Positions 1-14,033 of a stretch of 64,000 bases of DNA are shown in pieces; position 1 is the stretch's first letter; the number at the start of each line of letters is the position of its first letter. Under the pieces are notes generated by a model. It was not told the origin of the DNA. It ran no database searches and worked only from the letters and a program-made list of their open reading frames with translations. A program made the translations under genes and the position numbers. The stretch is from Drosophila miranda (lineage: Eukaryota; Arthropoda; Insecta; Diptera; Drosophilidae): NCBI RefSeq assembly GCF_003369915.1, contig NC_046675.1, positions 11,780,001 to 11,844,000 on the forward strand. Direction: 5' to 3'.

Positions 1-650
1 ATATATGACTCCAGCCAAGAAATCCACAAAAAAATAGAAGAAAAAGTTGTCTAGAGACAAAGGCTGCCAAAAGTGCAGGTGAAACTATTTAAGATTTTAA
101 AGGGAATAGTTTTGGTGGAAAAAATATAAGAAACAAATCAAGAAACTTATAATTTATCTAAATTAAAAATTCGAACTAAGTTTGTGGGATATTGGGAGGA
201 AGCTTAATGTTAAATATGCATTGTAAAAAAGTATTCTTTGAGGATATAGGAATAACACAGCAGGTTTCTGGATAGCTCATCAACTTTTAAGATTATAAAT
301 CAACTGATCAATCTAAAACAATATATAGAACTTTCCTAAAAACTTATTGATCGAAATGTAAATAAAAGAAGAATCTTTTCGATCAGGAAATCAAGAGATA
401 TTTATATAAAAAAATCAATAATACTTCAAGTAAATATTTAAATCTCTTTAAAAATATAAAGAAGAAACGTATGAAGAGATAAAGATCGTAAAAATTACAT
501 TGAAATACCTACAAGAGTTACAAATAAACATATGTTTATTTTTTTACTTTAAATTATTTTGCTATAAACTAAGAATATCTTAAGCCTCTAGACTTCTAAA
601 TAAAAAAAAATAAAATAATAATAAAATAGCGTACATCATAAAACGATTAT
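1..650. other. AT-rich non-coding flank
   Basis: This stretch is very AT-rich, with many A and T runs and no open frame that looks coding. The last bases (640-643, AAAA on the plus strand) give a T4 run just 3' of the tRNA gene on the minus strand, which fits an RNA polymerase III terminator. I see nothing else identifiable. Confidence 0.6.
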
Positions 651-732
651 CGACGAGGATGGGATTCGAACCCACGCGTGCAGAGCACATTGGATTAGCA
701 GTCCAACGCCTTAACCTCTCGGCCACCTCGTC
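651..732 (-). tRNA. tRNA-Ser-GCT: tRNA-Ser, anticodon GCU
   Basis: Read on the minus strand, this 82-nt sequence folds as a class II tRNA. The acceptor arm pairs 726-732 with 652-658, with a G discriminator base at 651. The D arm carries the usual GG, and the T arm contains GGTTCGAATCC (B box). The anticodon is GCT, complementary to 697-699 on the plus strand, inside a loop reading CTGCTAA. A long variable arm typical of tRNA-Ser separates the anticodon and T arms. It would decode the AGY serine codons. There is no intron. The CCA end is not encoded, as expected in a eukaryote. A T4 terminator follows within 10 nt. Confidence 0.97.
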
Positions 733-3700
733 ACTTTCTCTCTGTGAATCTTTTGGCGGTTCTTCTGTACGGCCCAACTTCTTTAATTCTACCCGCTTGT
801 ACTTTCTTCTCTCTCTCTGCTCTTGCTGTCAGTTCTGTGTGCCTTTGTGCGAATGAGAGTTATGAGCGGAAATTTTCTTATCTAAATTTAGAACTGGGAC
901 AAAGCTCTGGCCATTGTTCGGCTGATGCTGATGATGATGTTGATAACCGGTTTGCAGCCTTCCCAACAGCTCCGTTTGCCTAGATCTTATATAATTTATG
1001 GTTAGATAATGAATAAATTAGGTGCCAACGATGGCCATAAGAGATCTCCAGCATGGAAGGCATCTCCAACGCTCACAGAATGCAATTAGTGATGGCAATT
1101 GAGCAAAATAATTGAGCGGATCTCAATGGCATGTGGAATAAAGAAGTTATGCATTTTTTTATGGAAGATGGCCGTCACTGGGAAGAGTTTTCTTAACGTT
1201 TGAGAAGTTTTCTGCTAAACAGAAATCATAAATCAAGCTGATTAAGAATAAGTCTTTTAGTTGCCAAGTGGTTCTTAGTGCTGGTTAGGTTTTTTGTTCC
1301 TTATGTTCCCTCCCTGGTTTCCCTTCAAGTATAATTATAAAATAAGCAATTTTAAAGATATGTTATATCTCTTATTTAACGAACCATCAAACAAAGAATT
1401 CCTCTCCCCAAAGATCTCCCTTCTTATCCCCGAAAAGGTTTGCTACTCCGAAGATCCCTTCTACCCAATTAAGACCTATCTCAAGCATAACCTCTAAGAT
1501 CTTAAGTGCCAGATTATCACATCGCTAATCGCTTGACAATGAAACCGCATTTGAAGAGGATTCTAAACAGTTCCTTGAACCACTGCCAAAGCCAGGCTCT
1601 GGTTACGGCCGGAGACCACGCGTCGACTCATCAGAGAAATCAATTTAAATTAATTTTTACGAGCGGCAAACTCCAAAAGTTATCTTTCCTCCATAATATA
1701 CATACGTATCCTCCGGCCTCCTACCTCCTGCCCCACAGAAACTTTGTAAAATCGTATTAAGTCATAAAAAATATTGCGTGAAGAGCCCAAGAGCATATGA
1801 AAGGGTCCAAAAGGAAGGATAAAAGAAATTGACTTTGACGCCTTTATGACTGAGGGGCGGGGAGGTAAGGGGAGGGAGGCGCGTGTATAGTTTTACGATC
1901 AGAGACCCCTCCCCACCACCTCACCAGATATCGGGTTAACCGAGCATAAAATCCTCCAAGGCGTCGGCGGCAGGGACTTAAATGGTTTTACGACCGCAGG
2001 AACCAGAGCCAAAGGCCACGGGATGGGGGTACTGGTAAGGCCATAAAAGTCAAGCCAGCAAAAGCGCCAAAAGAGTTTTGATGAATGTCGTGTGAAGGCG
2101 TTGTCAGGTTTATGGATACGTATCTGTATCTGTATCCGTGTATCTGCATCTGCAATTGCAGTAGCTACCATTGGGGCGCTGAAAAGAGGAGTGCCAGGCT
2201 GCTAATTGAGCATAAATCAGAGTTGGTAAAAATGTTCGTTACGAAGAATTTATTGCCTTCAGATACTTTGCGCACTCTGAAATTCTTTTGAACCTCTCAT
2301 TCCCACTCTCATCCCGCTCTCTGTTTCCCTCTCTTACTTAGTCGCTATCTCTTTCGATTCTAGTAAAGTTTTCTAATACAAATTGCATCGACACTGAAGC
2401 GGAAATTTCACAAAGTGAGGAATAAAGTGAGTGGGAAAGTTACCAGGGGCTGTTATGACCAAAGAATACCTCCTATTTGGGTTATTTTTTGGTTTAGTAA
2501 GTGGTATATGACACAAATGGCATTTCAATGGCGTAAATTATCCAGACAGGAGCCTTAGAATGAGAGCAAATGGTTTTTTTCCTTATTTTGACTTTAACAT
2601 TTGTTGAAACATGATATTTCTGGGAAAATAGTTCGATAAGTGCAATATCTATCAACCCATCGAATGTTAATTAATTAATTCTTTCAAATTGACTCTGATA
2701 TTCGTTGGAAAATAATAATTTTTGGAAGTTAGGCAGCTAATATCCATATATGTAATACTTTCAAATAAGAACCTTCTACCTTTTAAATTGTGCAGACCAC
2801 ATCTTTTCCACGATCTCTCTTCTAAAAGAGGAATTGGAAAATATGGTCAATAAAGAGCACAAAGCCCTAACCCGTTTATTCGTAGAAGCATGAAAGATTT
2901 TAGCACTTAAGTTCTGTATGAAAATTCGAACGGATAGACACAAATGAACTTGTTAGGACCGATCCTTAGCAAAAAATATGAAATCTGCAGTGCCTGTCAC
3001 ATGTTGCCTCTTAAAAACCATACACCCTGGCACTCTTCGCGTGCCGGGTATCGAAAAAAACTAGCCAAAGGCCGACGACAAAGTGGTCAACATGCCACAA
3101 ACTTTTTTGTTAGTTATCCCTTTGCCAATAGTGGACGGACAGAGGGAAGGGTCTCTGGGCAAGGGGCGGGGATGGGGGTGGTCGATGGGTGTCAAAGTTC
3201 CATGCTTTGCAGAATTCTTCTCGAACATTTTTAAACAATTTAGCGCAAGAATTAAAAATCGCCAACGCCGCGCAACGTGGAAAACTTTTCATCGCAACGC
3301 AGCACAACAACAAAAAAAGAAAGAGAGAGAGAGAAAAACTTTTGTACGCAAAGTTTGTCGGGTTATAAATTATCCTCTCCAGGGGGATATCGAGGGGGGA
3401 TGCTGCTCTATACAGCACCTTTGGCACTCTTTGGCCCAATGCTTGTTGGGTGCCTTTTTTAAGCCGATTTTCATCTTTCGTTTTCGGGTTTTTTTCCTTT
3501 TGCCATTGGCAGCACCGTAGACTTTTGGCGCCAACGGGTTTGACTTGTACAAATTGCTGTGTCGACCATAGCATCCGTACACACACACAGATACACTTAC
3601 ACTCAGACAGACGCACCCGCACGCACAGGATATAGTGGGAGCGGATGGGATTGAGGCGGGGAGAACTCGACATTCTCGTCGTCGCCGTCGTCATCGTCGT

Positions 3701-6700
3701 TGTCCTGGCAATGTAGACAAGTTTGTGTCTCCTTTCAGGAATACTCTATCCAAGTGAAGGTGGGATGAGTATATCCTTCGATTGAAAAAGAAGCACTTGT
3801 TCGACAGAAAAAGGAATTCTAAGAAGAATCTTCTAGCATAGGAAAAGGTTATAAGACTCCCATCAAAAGAATCTTATAAAGAATCTTAGAAAATCTCTGT
3901 AAGTACAGGATAGATCAATCCTTTCATCTGTTATTTATGGTATTCCATTGATTACTTACATTATTCCATTATTCGATTTATTCAATTATTTCTTTCAATG
4001 TTCCACTTCATTCTATATTCATAAACCTTTCATCATTGTTTTTCCTTTCAGCACAATAATCACTATTGTTTTTACGATAGGATTCAAACATTTTCTTTTA
4101 TAGCTCGTCTAATGATATCAGAACCATTATTCCATTTATAATTACTCTGTTCTGTTACTATAGAATGTATTCAATGATCAACATTCATCTATCATTAGAT
4201 CATAAATCGTTTCAGATCACCTTCATCTTTCGTTTTATTGCTTCAAAATTGAATTTATTCCCGGAAAAGAGCATCCCAATTTCGTTGAGCCGTACGTAAA
4301 TCGGATTTCCTTTGCCCTTTTTATACCTTTTGGCCTGGCCTTTGGACACTAATGGATTATCTAAGCCTTTTAGTGGCTATTGGTTGCCTTGGCAATTGTT
4401 CCATGGGCTTTAGGTCGCTGGAGCCACTGCTGAAGCCATCGACAGCTGTGTTGGCAAAATCTTGGCAAAGGGCAATCGCATTTAAATAGTTACATTCCCT
4501 CAAATCTGAAATCACCGCCCCCTCACTCTTTGACCATCATTTCATATGCAAATGTTTTACATTTTAATCGCTTGATTATACAGCAAAAACCGGCATAATT
4601 TATGATTATGGAATGAATAGTTTCAATTTATGAATCAACTAATCAATATTAATGTCTTCCTTAATGACTTACATGGGAACCCTATGGAGATTAGCATATT
4701 ACAAAGGGTTCTAGCGGCTACAAAGAGGCAGAAGGTATGATCTAATGATGGTCATTAATGGAAAGATGAGGAAGTGGGGGATATGTACGACTATGTTCAG
4801 AAAACTAGTCTACAACTATTTTACACCCGATTTCGAAGATACCTCAATGAAATTTCAGTTACAAATCGTGTATTTATATACTTTCCACCAATCAACCAAT
4901 TTTCATAGCGATAGGATGATATTTCCTAACCAAAACCCTCAAAACTGGTTAGAAAATCATAATATCATACAGGTTTAGGGATGGAGTGTGTCACGAATGA
5001 AATCTTTCCTTCGTTTCTTTAATGTATATCCCAGAGTATAATCGCAATTCTTTATTTTCTGTATTCCCATTCATATCGCTTACTCCGATATGGCAGGAAT
5101 TTCAGAATGCCCCGACGGTTGGATAACGCTCAACTTGTTGCCAGTGCATTCAACTTCATTCATGAAATGATTTATGCCATCCAAGAACTTTCAATCAGCT
5201 GCTGGAACCTACTACTTCTCTGTACCTCCGATGCAACAGCAGCAGCAGAAATCAGAATCATTCAATTCAGAAATTCCGCCAGACGGTGGCGACTCCCTCG
5301 GCCTGATATCAGTCAAGCGCCAGACACAAACCGGCACATATACAAGTGTATACAATATACTTGAGAGATACAGTCTTATAATGTCGGCTTGCAGCTATAA
5401 TTGGAACAAAGGAGAAGAGCTCAGGCTGCATCTCAGGCGGAGGCTCAAACCCCAGAAATACTTGATATTTCCGCATGCTTACGGAGTTGCAGTTGCAATT
5501 GCATTTCCATATTGCCTGGCAACAAGCAATGAGAGGCAAAACCCATACAAATATGTGTACTCGTATGCTGTAGAAGTAGAACTGCAATCAGCAAGGCCGA
5601 CACAAGTGCACACAAGCTTAAGCAAAGTCTTGCCCCTTGCCACAAAAACTGGTACCCCCGCAGTGGCTATCATTGATCCCACACTCTCTATATACATATC
5701 TCTCTCTCCCTGTATATATAGACATATAATATTTCTCTCTCTCAGTCGGTGATAATCATGCAAATGAGCGAAACAAAGAATTTTCCAATGGCAGCAAAAT
5801 TCATGGGGAAGCAGTAGCAAAACTCCGACCAGAGGTTCAATGTAGCCATAAAAAGTGCAAAAAACTGTTTGTACGGTGAAGCCTCAGAAGTAGAACAAGT
5901 CAAATAGACCTTTATGGAAGAGTTGGATACGCAGAAGCTTCAACTATACTCCAAGAAAAGTCAATCTATCTTTCATCTATCAATCACTCTATCTAGCAAC
6001 GCCTTGAACTCCAGGACTACAAGATTGCAATCAAATACTTCAACAAATAAAAGCCATCATAGGCAGGCCAAACTGTACGACCGGTACAAGTGATAAGAAT
6101 TCACATTGATAACCACGATAAGCAATCAGAAATACACTCGTATCACATTTATATACTGGTACACTTGTACGTAAGAGGCTGGGCACCCCATTGTACGACC
6201 AACCTCCTTGTTCGCTTTCGATGTCGTCGCGTGCTTGCCCCCTGACCCACTCACAAATGTCGCAGTGCGAATCAGATTATAGTTGAATGGCAGTAGTATC
6301 GTCACATAGACACAAATGTATATATCGTATAAGAATAAAGCCCTAATTAATAATTTTGATAACTTTTTGGAAGTTGGATAACTAAAAATTCGCGTTACAA
6401 AATGTTATTTTAAGTTTTTTCGCTTCAGCTGAACGTCCCTGAACAGAATCGTTAAGCCTTAAGGATTCTGGTCACCCCTACAGAGTTTCTTGGTCAGAAA
6501 ATATTTCGTATGATTCCTTACGCTTATTCCTAGATTCCAATGCAAAAGAACTTCGATTTCAACCAACAATATCTCATCAATTTTACTTACGTTTCCCCTC
6601 ATGCTTCTCTTTCATTCTATGAGTTATTCTATTCTTGAGATATGACAAGCCTCCTCCTAGTTGCTCCATAAATAGCACAAAGCAAATACAAGTACATATG

Positions 6701-7218
6701 ATACCCACCCCAAAAACACCAACATTGAGGAGGAAAAAGGAAGCTCCACAGAACAATGTGTTTAATTAAGAGTTTTTATAATGACTTAAATGGGTCAAAT
6801 GTGGGGGGAAAACTGTTCGCACGGACATACACACTTGAGTACGACTATTCGTGAGCATAATTTTTCTAATGGACGCATGAAGGGGACCATGATAATGATA
6901 AGGATGACCAGTAGAATGGTAACGTTGGGGGGGGGGCAGGCAGGCAACTTGTTGATATGGCAGCGCCCAAGCCATATCCTTACATCATTGTCAGGGTATC
7001 ATTGTGATTCTCTTTTGTATAGCAAAAGTAATTAAAGACGAAAGCCTGAAGGAAGAGGAGGTATTCCTCCAAGGACACATATGTACGGATAAATGTGTGT
7101 ACCCATGGATGTGAATATGTAAGCACCTTTTTATGATATACACGTGTAATGTATGCGTACAATATGGTAATGGACCATTACCATTTGTCACCCACTTACA
7201 CTCCCCTTCCCCATATCC

Positions 7219-7240
7219 CTCTCTCTCTCTCTCTCTCTCT
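7219..7240. repeat. CT dinucleotide microsatellite
   Basis: This is an uninterrupted CT run of about eleven units. CT/GA runs can bind GAGA factor in Drosophila, but no promoter is evident beside it. Confidence 0.9.
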
Positions 7241-8484
7241 TTCTCCTGCCGCACATTTACATACATCCAAGGACACATGAGAGCGGAGCTCCCTAGCAAC
7301 CACCAAACAAAGCCCGACGGCAAACAAATCAAAGGAGCAACCGAATAGCCGACGGACAACGATGGAACAATAGGAACCGTCGGTAGAGTCCTGCGGCAGG
7401 ATGGGTAGCACACGCCAGTGCGAGACGCTTCGCTCCCTAGGCTGCTCCCATCCAACCAGGAGGCTCGTCAAGGACCCGCAGCCAGTCCGCAATTAAACGG
7501 GCAACTAGCTGAGGACCAACCTATTGGAGGCGAGGACCTCTTGCGCAGACTCCTGGCTGCGACCCGGCCACACCCACTTGGAGCGGGAGCGGGGACATTA
7601 ACCAAAGCATTAACTGTAGACAGGTGGAACGGACCTCGAATGCACGGCCACGAAAGTGTGTCACAAGAAAGGGACCGGGCATTCCGGTGCGTGTTACCGT
7701 TACCTGCCTGTAGGCTAGTCCTTCCACAAGTGCCATCCCGCTCTGGTGCGAGCGAGCCAGCTTGTGTTTGAACGGTGGGTGGGGGTGGGGTTGGGTGAAG
7801 TCAAGCAATCAAACCGAAGGCTGCGAAAAGTTTGTCGTAAGAAATCGACGTTCCCGAAGGACATCCGACAAGAAAAGTTTGTTCACGAAGAGAGAGCTCT
7901 AGGCGTATGTGTGTGTGTGTGTGTGGGTGACAGAGAGAACGTTTTGTGGAACGTATCTAAGTACAGCTGAACTAGAATCCAACAAGTGGTCAAGGAAGAG
8001 CGTGTTGAGCGGTAACAGTTCGGCTGGATTGAAAGATCAGTGGTGAAGGATTAGTATATTTTCCTGATTACTAAACCGGTCTTAGGTGTTTCTATAGCTT
8101 TTAGAGGTTACAATTTCCTCTTCATCGCTTTTCTTGCTTTTGGCTACGAATTCTCCCACAAACTAGAAACTTTTTACCTGCCAAAATCAAGCGATATCTA
8201 AAAACTGTTCTCTTTTATCACCCCACCCCACTACCCATTCATCTCGTCTGCTCTTTCGGTCCCTTCATTATTTTTCCCCCTCCCCTTGAGAAGCCGAAAA
8301 AAGCTCAAAGCCCCACGCGGCTTTTTTTCTCAATTCTCAAATTTTTTTATTGTAAGAATTTGTGAACGACGCAATAGCCCGCCGCTGACGTCGCTGCCGG
8401 CGTACCACGTTTTCGCGTACTCTGCCGCTGCCGCTGCCGAGTATTCGTAAATGATTGCTTGGGGGAGGGGAGTGTGTGTCAGCA

Positions 8485-8524
8485 GAGAGAGAGAGAGAGA
8501 GCATATGTGTGTGTGTGTGTGTGT
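8485..8524. repeat. Compound GA then TG microsatellite
   Basis: A GA run is followed, after a short CATA spacer, by a TG run. Compound dinucleotide arrays like this are common in fly non-coding DNA. I infer no gene function. Confidence 0.85.
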
Positions 8525-11500
8525 CAGTGAGTGTTGCGTGCCACTTCATAGCCCACATTAGGTAAGGTTAGGTTTTTAATTCTGTTTCTGTTTCTGCTTT
8601 CTGTATTTCTACCTTGCCTCAAATTTCTTCTGGTTTCGGTTTGTGCTTTGGAATTTTTTGGCTCCCTGCACACCTCTGCTGTAACGCCTTTCCCATCCAC
8701 AATCTTAGTTTTGTTTACATAAACCAAGCTTTTTGAATACCCTTCCTGAGGGAGCTGCTATGTCATTGAACAGAAGCTTGAAACGCAAATAAAATGGTAG
8801 CAATTCAGATCGACAAAATTCTTATATTCCTGCCACTTAATCGATCTTTAAGGGTATCTACGGCACCGTTCATATATTCCATTGCTATTTTTTTCCGCTT
8901 TTCCTCTGTGTTTGCTCTGCTTTCGCTGTTTCTGCCGCAACTGGTTTGCGCCGTCGACTGCGACTGCGACGCCAAGATTCGCTTTGAAATATTTTCGCGT
9001 ACCATGTGGTTTTCCTCAATTATTTCTCAGGCGATGCTACACTGACAGATTTTTCCCAATAGAGGGATCAAAAAATAAAATACATTTCTGAGCGAGTTTT
9101 TGATCGTCGAAATGGAAAAGGTAGCGTGAACCTATTGTCGCGCTCTTTTCGCTCAGTGTATGGCACACCTATACACTCGCACTAGTTATTTGCTCTCTTT
9201 TGTGGTATATTTTTACGCTTGGCTCTTCTTTCTGTTTTCTTTTGGTGTTTCTCTTTGGCGGTTTTGCCTATTTATTGCGCTCTGCGCTTTGTCTATGTGC
9301 TTCGCCTCTGAACTTGAGAGTCGAGAAGCGACCACGTGGTCGGAACGAATGTCGCGCTATGTGGATGCCAAGCCAGTGGGCGCTGTTTGTGTGGTGTGTG
9401 GATGCCATTCCCGATCGCGCTCTTGTATCTTGTGAATATCTTGGATCTCGACTTCAGGAAGTGCTTCATCAAATTTACATATGTATGCGCCACTCTCGCT
9501 GCCCCAACATATTTGCATATTAAACGGGCCCGATACGATACGATCCGCTCAGAACCCGCCCCTAGCCGATCGACAGTCGACCGTCACTTTCCAACAACAC
9601 AGTTTCCCCCGTCACTGGGGCGGCCAATCTAAGTCGCACTTCTATCAGGAATTCCCGTAACATTCTCTCCGGAGGAGATTGTGGGCCGTGGGCAGGTACA
9701 ACACCATCTGGGCATCTGTGCATCTGTGTATCTGTGTGTTGCGTCAGTTCTGGTCAAATCGTGCGCTTTTGCGGCCTGCATCAATTACGTCGTTAAATTA
9801 ATCAGTTTGCCTTAATCTCAATAAATTAGAGATAACGCTTACGCGATAGTTTTTTCTTCTTTTTTTTTTGCATTTTAAATGCCACACGCTACCGGTACAG
9901 TTATTGGAAATGGGGTCCAGTGCGAGTACTACGATGTGAGTGCCGTTCCGCGCCCGAAAGCCTTCACATCCATCCCCATGTCCATGTGTAGACTGATCTG
10001 TGTTGTGTATAAGTGTGTGTTCGCAAGAGACAGGGGCGTAGCAAAAGGGGGATCTATATTGTGGATAAAGATCCATCACTGATAAGCCACACTGGGAAAG
10101 AAAGAGAGGGAGAGAGCGAGTGCGAGGTATATAATATAATAAAATAAAATATAATATATGTATGTAAACTATAATAATTATCGGACATAATAATATGACC
10201 TTCTTCAAGAACTTCTAAAGCATACATACCTTCCCAGCTCTGCTATGTTTTACATCAGTCTAGGATTCTTTATGCTATTTTGTACATTCCCTTAAGTTAT
10301 TTTATGACATCTTTCTATTATAATCCCCCCTTTAAGAGACTTCCCGCCTACGCCTTTGGTCCGAAGCATTTCATGTGGGGCCACATTGGGGGGGCTCGCT
10401 TTTGACAATCATACATACGTATGCTTACATACATATACACCCATGCATATATGTAGATACGTACATCTTTATTTATTTGCTATTTTCCTGATTGGCGCTC
10501 ATCAACATTCAGCATCATCTCGCTACAAGCGTCACAAAATCTTGTGTTCCTTCCACGAAGCAATAGCACTGAAAAAATACCGTTTCAGATACAGTTGATC
10601 AAGCGGATTATGGGGAATTATTTCCAGTATTATTCATAATGGAACGAATGTGTGAAATTCCAAAGGAGTTGATTTACTGAAGAAGAACTGAATGAAGACC
10701 AAAATACTGAGGCAAAAAGAGCTGGAAGAAAGATATTTGAATGTGATTTCCCTATAAAGAAGATTCCCACTGAAAGATCTTTCCCTCTTTATCGCTTAAC
10801 CCCCATTTTGCTATCAATTATGAACCTAAAAAGTGTGTTCTCAATGCAAAACACTCACAATGAGCTCTACAAATTGTTGAGCTAACAAATTGTTACTAAC
10901 AATATTGAAATTTCCATAAAAGACACTCGCACACACTCAGGCGGAGAACCTATAAACAAACATCGGGCGAGGCGAAGCGGAGCGGAGCGGGCCAACTGGA
11001 GCCCCAAACATCAGACCACCAGCAATACTTAGCACCAACGAGACCCCCAAGACCCCACCCCCTAACATGCCGCATACCAACACACTGTCGAGTCGAGACA
11101 TTAATACAGAAATTATAATTTTTTGAAGGCCAATCTGCTCTGTGTGCTTCGGTTTCACTCGCTTCGGATCGTGGCGGCTGTTCGGGGCTCCAACCTCTTT
11201 CTAATGTCAATTGCTACGATACTACGTCGTCGATTGCTTGCTCTTTTTTTTTTCTCGCGGCTCAAAAGCTTTGCGCAGGCGCAATAAGAGAAATGCGACG
11301 CTTGTGTTTGAGAGAGTACGTCACTGGAGGAGCTGGTTGGCTCCGAGGCAACATCGTCACGTCACTCATTCGCTCGGCTTCGATTTTTGGCGCGCAATTT
11401 GAAACCTGAGTTAATGCCTTGCGTGTCCAGTTTGTCAAATTTGGCAGTGATTACGAGAGGCAGACAGACTGCTACGGGGATGGAGAGCCAGTCTCCCGCC

Positions 11501-11569
11501 AACGGGCGTCGACAGTTTGCAATTCGCCACGCGCCAACGCAAATGAATACGCTTTATACACCCGTACAA

Positions 11570-11730
11570 TATTTATACCCACTACTCGAAGAGTACACGG
11601 GTATATTAAATTCGTGTAGGTGTATGCAGCAGCCAGAAGGAAGAGATTCCGATTCTATAAAGTCTGTACTTTTCCTGTATCTGTATCTATACTTGATTAG
11701 CATCAATAGATTTAATAGTCATGCGCCTGG
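11570..11730 (+). mobile_element. Fragment of a dispersed Drosophila repeat
   Basis: The segment begins with an ACTCGAAGAGTACACGGGTA-type motif and runs into TATTAAATTCGTG. Later it has TATAAAGT and CTTGATTAGCATCAATAG. This order of motifs is one I associate with a very common dispersed Drosophila repeat, probably DINE-1/Helentron-type, although the family name is from memory. Related but more diverged pieces occur at 32970-33010 and 63610-63720. There is no coding capacity and the ends are eroded. Confidence 0.4.
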
Positions 11731-14033
11731 CAGTCTCGTTTTGAAGATACTTGAAAGCCGAAAATGCAGAATAATAAAGAAAGTTTACATCCACTAGATT
11801 GCAGAAATACATTGCGATCGGATCACGATTAAAGCCAGAATGCACAACAAAAGTTGAAGCGCACCTGGCTTTCGAACAATATTATTTCTAGCGCATGCTT
11901 TTAGGATCCGTTCACAATCAAGTGTCGATTTTTATGTAATTTTGTTGAGATTTTGGTAATGGAGAGAAAGGAACCTATAAAGGCTGCATATTCTGGATCA
12001 CCATCAAAAGCCGCGTCAGGCAAGTTCCTGGATGTTTAAAGACTTTTTCAAACTTTGGTTGTAAGATGAATTCTTTGAAAGATATACTCCAAAATTCTAC
12101 ATTGTATAGCCCTCATAAAATGAAACGGTCCTCAAGGGTATCTTAATCTCCGGTTCCCAAAACAAACCTCTCTTAAATGTTTCTGGCGGCAATTATGGTC
12201 AAGTATTGGAGGGGTTTTGGTGGGGGGCCAGGTTAAGACGTTTGTGTAATCTGAAAGGAATTTCTTGCGATATGAGTAGGCGATTGTTCATTGAGACACT
12301 GGTCGATGTTCGATTGGTTCTAATAAGCTTTGACAGGCATTCACTTAGATGTTCTTTCTTTATAAGAAGTACTCCGTGTGCCCAAATGTTATGGTCTGTG
12401 ATGCCCCAATGGAACTTACCTATACCAAGTTTTTACTTGCTTAAGCTCTACCTGTATAACCTGGAAAAATATAACTATATAAAGGTTTATCTTTATCGTA
12501 GCATTTTCAAATCCCCAAGGTTCATAAAAACATTCTTGTTTGTCATTTTGTTTTGCTTGAAAGCACCTCAGACTGTATGACTTTAAGAACTTCCAGTTAA
12601 TGTTTGTTCAAAGATTTTAGATAATTTTAAGGTTTTGTCTCTATCTTATTTTTGCTTAGTAAATTGCTCCACTTTCGAAGTCCACAAAAATTTGTCAATA
12701 TTTTCCATAGATTCTTCCCATATATCATTGGATTTCCTCTCGGGACTGGGCAACGAAGTTAAGTTTTAGACGATCCATAAAGTGGTGGATCGGCCACAGC
12801 GTCTAGACTTCATTAGCCGTGTAATTTTGCGGAATTTATGTGGCAGGCACATTAAAAAAACACCGATAAACACTCGCACGAGAGCCAGTGCCCGGGGCCC
12901 CGGGACTAGGCGAATATGCCTAAACTGGTACTCTGTATAGATACGGAGGGAGGTGGGCTGGTGGGGTAGATGTAGAAAAAAGCTATGGTAATAAAATACT
13001 TGTTCCCAAAAAAGCTCAAAAGCACGCATACACTCTGACACAGATTCATTTTCATATTAGCGATTTTGTTTTATCGAATTTTAATCGGGAATAACTATGT
13101 TTTGGTGATATTGAGAATGATTTTGTTTTGTTTATATGATCATCATCTGTTTATGCGAAAATATTCTTTTAAGAAATAAAAGTAAGAAATTCAAGAACTT
13201 TTTATAAAACTCCTTAAAAAATCGTGGAATTACGATACTTTTCATATAAAAATATTATATTGCAAGTTAGAACTTGAATGATCATCAGGTCACAAATGTG
13301 CAGCGCTGGCATTATCAGTGGAATGCAATTTCGGGAAATTTTCCATCACGAGACAATCGACGGCATGAGTGGAAGAGAGGGATTCTAAGAGAACACTAGA
13401 GATAGAGAACTCGAGAGAGAAGAGTAAATTCGGAGATAACAGCTGCGTTGCCTACGTTTTCTTATCAGCAATGCCAAACGCGAAACCACCCAACGAACCA
13501 ACCCACCCAATCACTGACCCATCCACAATCCACACACACACACACACCCCACAGCCCCACCTCACCGCCTCCATCAAATACCCCCCTCTGCCCCTGACAG
13601 ACCGCTCTCTGATCAGCTTTCGTCGAAGAATGTACAAAAGGCATCAAATTTAAATTCCAAATGTATAAAATAGGTAAACTATGGCTTTTATTTCTTGATA
13701 TCTACTGTATATACACATATACATTAGTGTGTGTGTGTGTTTGTACAAAAAACGTGAAGAGTGAGCGGCAAAAAAATAAAATAAAATAAAAGGCGGTTGG
13801 GTTGTTTCGTGTTGTGTGTGAGTGGAACGTAAGTGGGAGCACCGTGTGGAACTTGAATGGCCAGCAACGGAGAGCAAAGCTTGTTCTCTCTCGCTCTCTC
13901 TCTTTTCCGATTGTTGCTTTGCTTCGTTTCCTATACGAACGACGTAATACAAGCACATACACACACACACCAGAACGACCGCCTTTTTGCGCCACGAAAC
14001 GAATGAACGATTGAACGACTGAAACGACGAATC

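Larger units (their letters stand above)
733..13800. other. Gene-poor upstream region of foxo
   Basis: I see no convincing protein-coding exon here. Open frames are short, overlap on both strands and are often built on microsatellites. Contents include simple repeats (CT run 7219-7240; TG run 7909-7925; adjoining GA and TG runs 8485-8524; CA run 13530-13548) and TGTATC-type hexamer runs near 2110-2150. A dispersed-repeat fragment lies at 11570-11730. GC-richer islands around 9540-9640 and 11160-11540 contain GC-rich unique sequence and could be distal promoters or enhancers of foxo, but nothing in the sequence decides this. Confidence 0.5.

Noticed and set aside
3110..3694. 194-codon minus-strand frame
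   Set aside because: Overlaps plus-strand frames of similar length, is driven by low-complexity Ser/Phe/Leu stretches, and shows no domain or splice structure.
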